Shown here: positions 4,908-6,603 of the stretch, in pieces
Position numbering within the stretch: position 1 is the stretch's first letter
How the letters are laid out: each line of letters starts with the position of its first letter
Source of the DNA: an uncultured Brevundimonas sp.
GTDB lineage: Bacteria > Pseudomonadota > Alphaproteobacteria > Caulobacterales > Caulobacteraceae
Direction of reading: 5' to 3'
Assembly: GCA_946885435.1 (NCBI GenBank)
Contig: CAMPGL010000116.1
Location: 1 to 6,603 of the forward strand
Length of the DNA: 6,603 nt
Translations under genes and position numbers: made by a program
Notes under the pieces: generated by a model
Told to the model about the DNA's origin: nothing
Database searches by the model: none
What the model saw: only the letters and a program-made list of their open reading frames with translations

Positions 4908-6603
4908 GTGGTTTCGTGGGCGAAGATCGCCAAGGCGGCGACGATCAGCCTCGTGCTGACGCTGCTGGCGCTCGGCGGCTCCAAGCTCAACCTGTTCGGC
5001 TTCGAGGACATCACCAACGCCGGCTCCGACGACGTCTGGCAGCGCCTGACGGCCGGCGCCTACGGCCGTGACGAGCGCCCCGGCCAGGACCTCGTGCGCA
5101 TCGTCCACATCGACGACGAGGGCCTGACCGCCCTGCGTGGCCAGGGCTGGACCGGCTGGCCGCCCGGCTACGCCAATCTCGGCTACATGATCGAGGATGT
5201 GCTGAGCGCCGGCTCGGAGCCGCCCCGCGCCGTCTTCGCCGACCTCATCATCCTTGGCCAGGCCGGGCTGACCCCCGAGGGTGAGGCCGACTTCGCCACC
5301 CTCGTCGACGTCCTATCCGAGGCCACCCGGGCCGAGGCGTGGAACGGCCACACCGCCTGCCTGTCCGATCCGCTGACGCGCCTGGCCTGCATCGTCGAGG
5401 CCGGGGGCGTGCCGATCATCCTGGCCAAGCCCGACGCCGCCGAACAGGCCGGCCAGACCGACGTCCAGCGCCGCCTGGACCAGGTCGCCCTGCTCTCGCC
5501 GGTCCTGGTCGGGGCCCGCGCCTATCCGCTGGTCAACGCCTATGACGACCAGCCACTGCCCGGCGTCGCCGGCTTCGACCTGTCGCCCGCCGGCGCCCTC
5601 TACGCAGCGGGCTGCCTGCGCGCGCTCAAGGCCACCGGCGAAAACAGCTGCGGCCTGCCCGCCTTCGAGACGGCCGCGGCGGCCGCCCGCGCGGCCCTGT
5701 CCGGCGTCCCGCCGCCCTCGGGCGCCGCCACCGCCCTGCGCCGCGCCTGGGCCAGCGACATGTCCGTGGTCTGGGGCGACCGCATCCCCGAGCGCCAGGC
5801 GGAGTTCACCGAGGCCGTCAGCTCCTCGCCCGCGCCGGAGTGCCGCCACGACGTCGGCCTGTTCACCCGCGTCTTCGAACAGTCGGTGGCGGCCCGCGGC
5901 GTCGGGTCGGGCGAGCGCCAGGCCTGCGCCTACACCTTCAACCTCGGCTACGATCGCCTGGTGGCCGGCTTCGGCCTGACCCAGGACCGCTACGACTACG
6001 TCCTGGCCGACCGGCTGGTCCTGATCGGCAGCCACATGCGCAACAGCGACTGGGCCCCAACGCCCCTGCACGGCCAGCTGCCGGGCGTGCACTACCACGC
6101 CATGGCGCTCGACAATCTCGTCCAGTTCGGCGCCGACTACCGCCGCATCGAGAGCACCTTCCTGAACACCGACGACATCCTCAAGTCGCTGCTGACCTTC
6201 GTGCTGCTGTTCACGGTCATCGTCGCCGTCATGGCCAGGAACGCCATCCTCGAAGAGGTCTTCCCCGACCGCGAGGGCCGCCTGCCGGTCTGGGCCACGC
6301 CGATCTACTACGGCCTGCTCGCCGTGCTGATCCTGGGCCTGACCGGACTGGTCACCTGGCTCGGCGCCGGGGTGTGGCAGAGGGCGGTGGTCAACTGGCT
6401 GGGCATCCTGTCCCTGACCTTCAGCGTCCTGGTCATGGCCGCGCGCACCACCCTGCTGCAGGACGCGGGCTCCAGCCTGCGCTGGACGACCGCGATCGGC
6501 GACCGCCTCAAGTTCGAGAACGACACCCTGTCGCGCCGCCGCGCCGCTCCGGCCGACCCTGTCCCCGCGCCCGCGCCGCGCCGTCCCCGCTCCAGACGAA
6601 AGA
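4908..6603 (+). CDS. CHASE2-domain membrane sensor protein, 3' end at or beyond right edge
   Basis: From GTG 4908 the frame runs to the window end without a stop, giving 565 codons. Residues 8-24 form one membrane segment. Residues about 35-420 are the extracytoplasmic CHASE2 domain, opening with DDVWQRLTAG and LVRIVHIDDEGLTAL (62-76), and closing with the hallmark DRLVLIGSHMRNSDWAPTPL (368-387) and LPGVHYHAMALDNLV (391-405). Three membrane helices follow (about 426-442, 463-486 and 494-512), the usual CHASE2 topology. Output domains (kinase, adenylate cyclase or GGDEF/EAL) normally follow. Here only a short, mostly polar tail is seen, ending proline- and arginine-rich (RRPRSRRK), so the protein probably stops just past the edge with no catalytic domain. 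The domain has six cysteines (151, 161, 236, 248, 311, 340), all on the periplasmic side. It would sense an unknown extracytoplasmic signal. The CHASE2 call is strong; the signalling partner is unknown. Confidence 0.88.
   Translation, partial: MVSWAKIAKAATISLVLTLLALGGSKLNLFGFEDITNAGSDDVWQRLTAGAYGRDERPGQDLVRIVHIDDEGLTALRGQGWTGWPPGYANLGYMIEDVLSAGSEPPRAVFADLIILGQAGLTPEGEADFATLVDVLSEATRAEAWNGHTACLSDPLTRLACIVEAGGVPIILAKPDAAEQAGQTDVQRRLDQVALLSPVLVGARAYPLVNAYDDQPLPGVAGFDLSPAGALYAAGCLRALKATGENSCGLPAFETAAAAARAALSGVPPPSGAATALRRAWASDMSVVWGDRIPERQAEFTEAVSSSPAPECRHDVGLFTRVFEQSVAARGVGSGERQACAYTFNLGYDRLVAGFGLTQDRYDYVLADRLVLIGSHMRNSDWAPTPLHGQLPGVHYHAMALDNLVQFGADYRRIESTFLNTDDILKSLLTFVLLFTVIVAVMARNAILEEVFPDREGRLPVWATPIYYGLLAVLILGLTGLVTWLGAGVWQRAVVNWLGILSLTFSVLVMAARTTLLQDAGSSLRWTTAIGDRLKFENDTLSRRRAAPADPVPAPAPRRPRSRRK

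Noticed and set aside
5313..6098. 261-codon open frame on the minus strand
   Set aside because: Antisense to the CHASE2 gene. Its repetitive Gly/Ala/Val/Asp composition has no domain, while the plus frame shows CHASE2 motifs and membrane helices.

Overview
The window is very GC-rich, with strong G/C bias at third codon positions. It carries a DUF1491 gene, a family typical of Alphaproteobacteria. Together with the small exported proteins and the style of the sulfur genes, this suggests an alphaproteobacterium, plausibly Caulobacterales (Caulobacter/Phenylobacterium/Brevundimonas-like). The genus is inference. I see no mobile element, CRISPR array, tRNA or rRNA, so this looks like ordinary chromosome.

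Layout. (1) 1-1865 holds four small genes: a left-truncated exported protein (minus, from 425), a divergent DUF1491 gene (482-808, TTG start), a convergent unknown cytosolic protein (1211-816, minus), and a small probable periplasmic protein (1446-1865). (2) 1847-4295 is a compact reactive-sulfur module. A short AT-rich control region (3322-3383) separates two divergent units. Leftward lie a BigR/SqrR-type ArsR repressor with both sensing cysteines, a single-domain rhodanese (11 bp overlap) and a TauE/SafE exporter. Rightward lies a metallo-beta-lactamase-fold persulfide dioxygenase. (3) 4314-4838 is a GNAT acetyltransferase 18 bp behind the dioxygenase. (4) 4908 to the right edge is one long gene with no stop in the window. 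It encodes a CHASE2 sensor protein with one N-terminal and three C-terminal membrane segments and no visible output domain.

How the sulfur genes fit together: persulfide or polysulfide would oxidise Cys40/Cys107 of the repressor and release the shared operator. The dioxygenase would oxidise low-molecular-weight persulfide to sulfite, the rhodanese would move sulfane sulfur between thiol carriers, and TauE would export sulfite. No sulfide:quinone reductase gene is present here.

The most striking non-coding observation is that the two divergent promoters of this module appear to interlock. Each -35 box abuts the other promoter's -10 box, both spacers are 17 bp, and a direct repeat suited to repressor binding lies across them. 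The arsR-side transcript would be nearly leaderless. I found no convincing wholly new multi-gene system; the promoter architecture and the output-less CHASE2 protein are the best leads.
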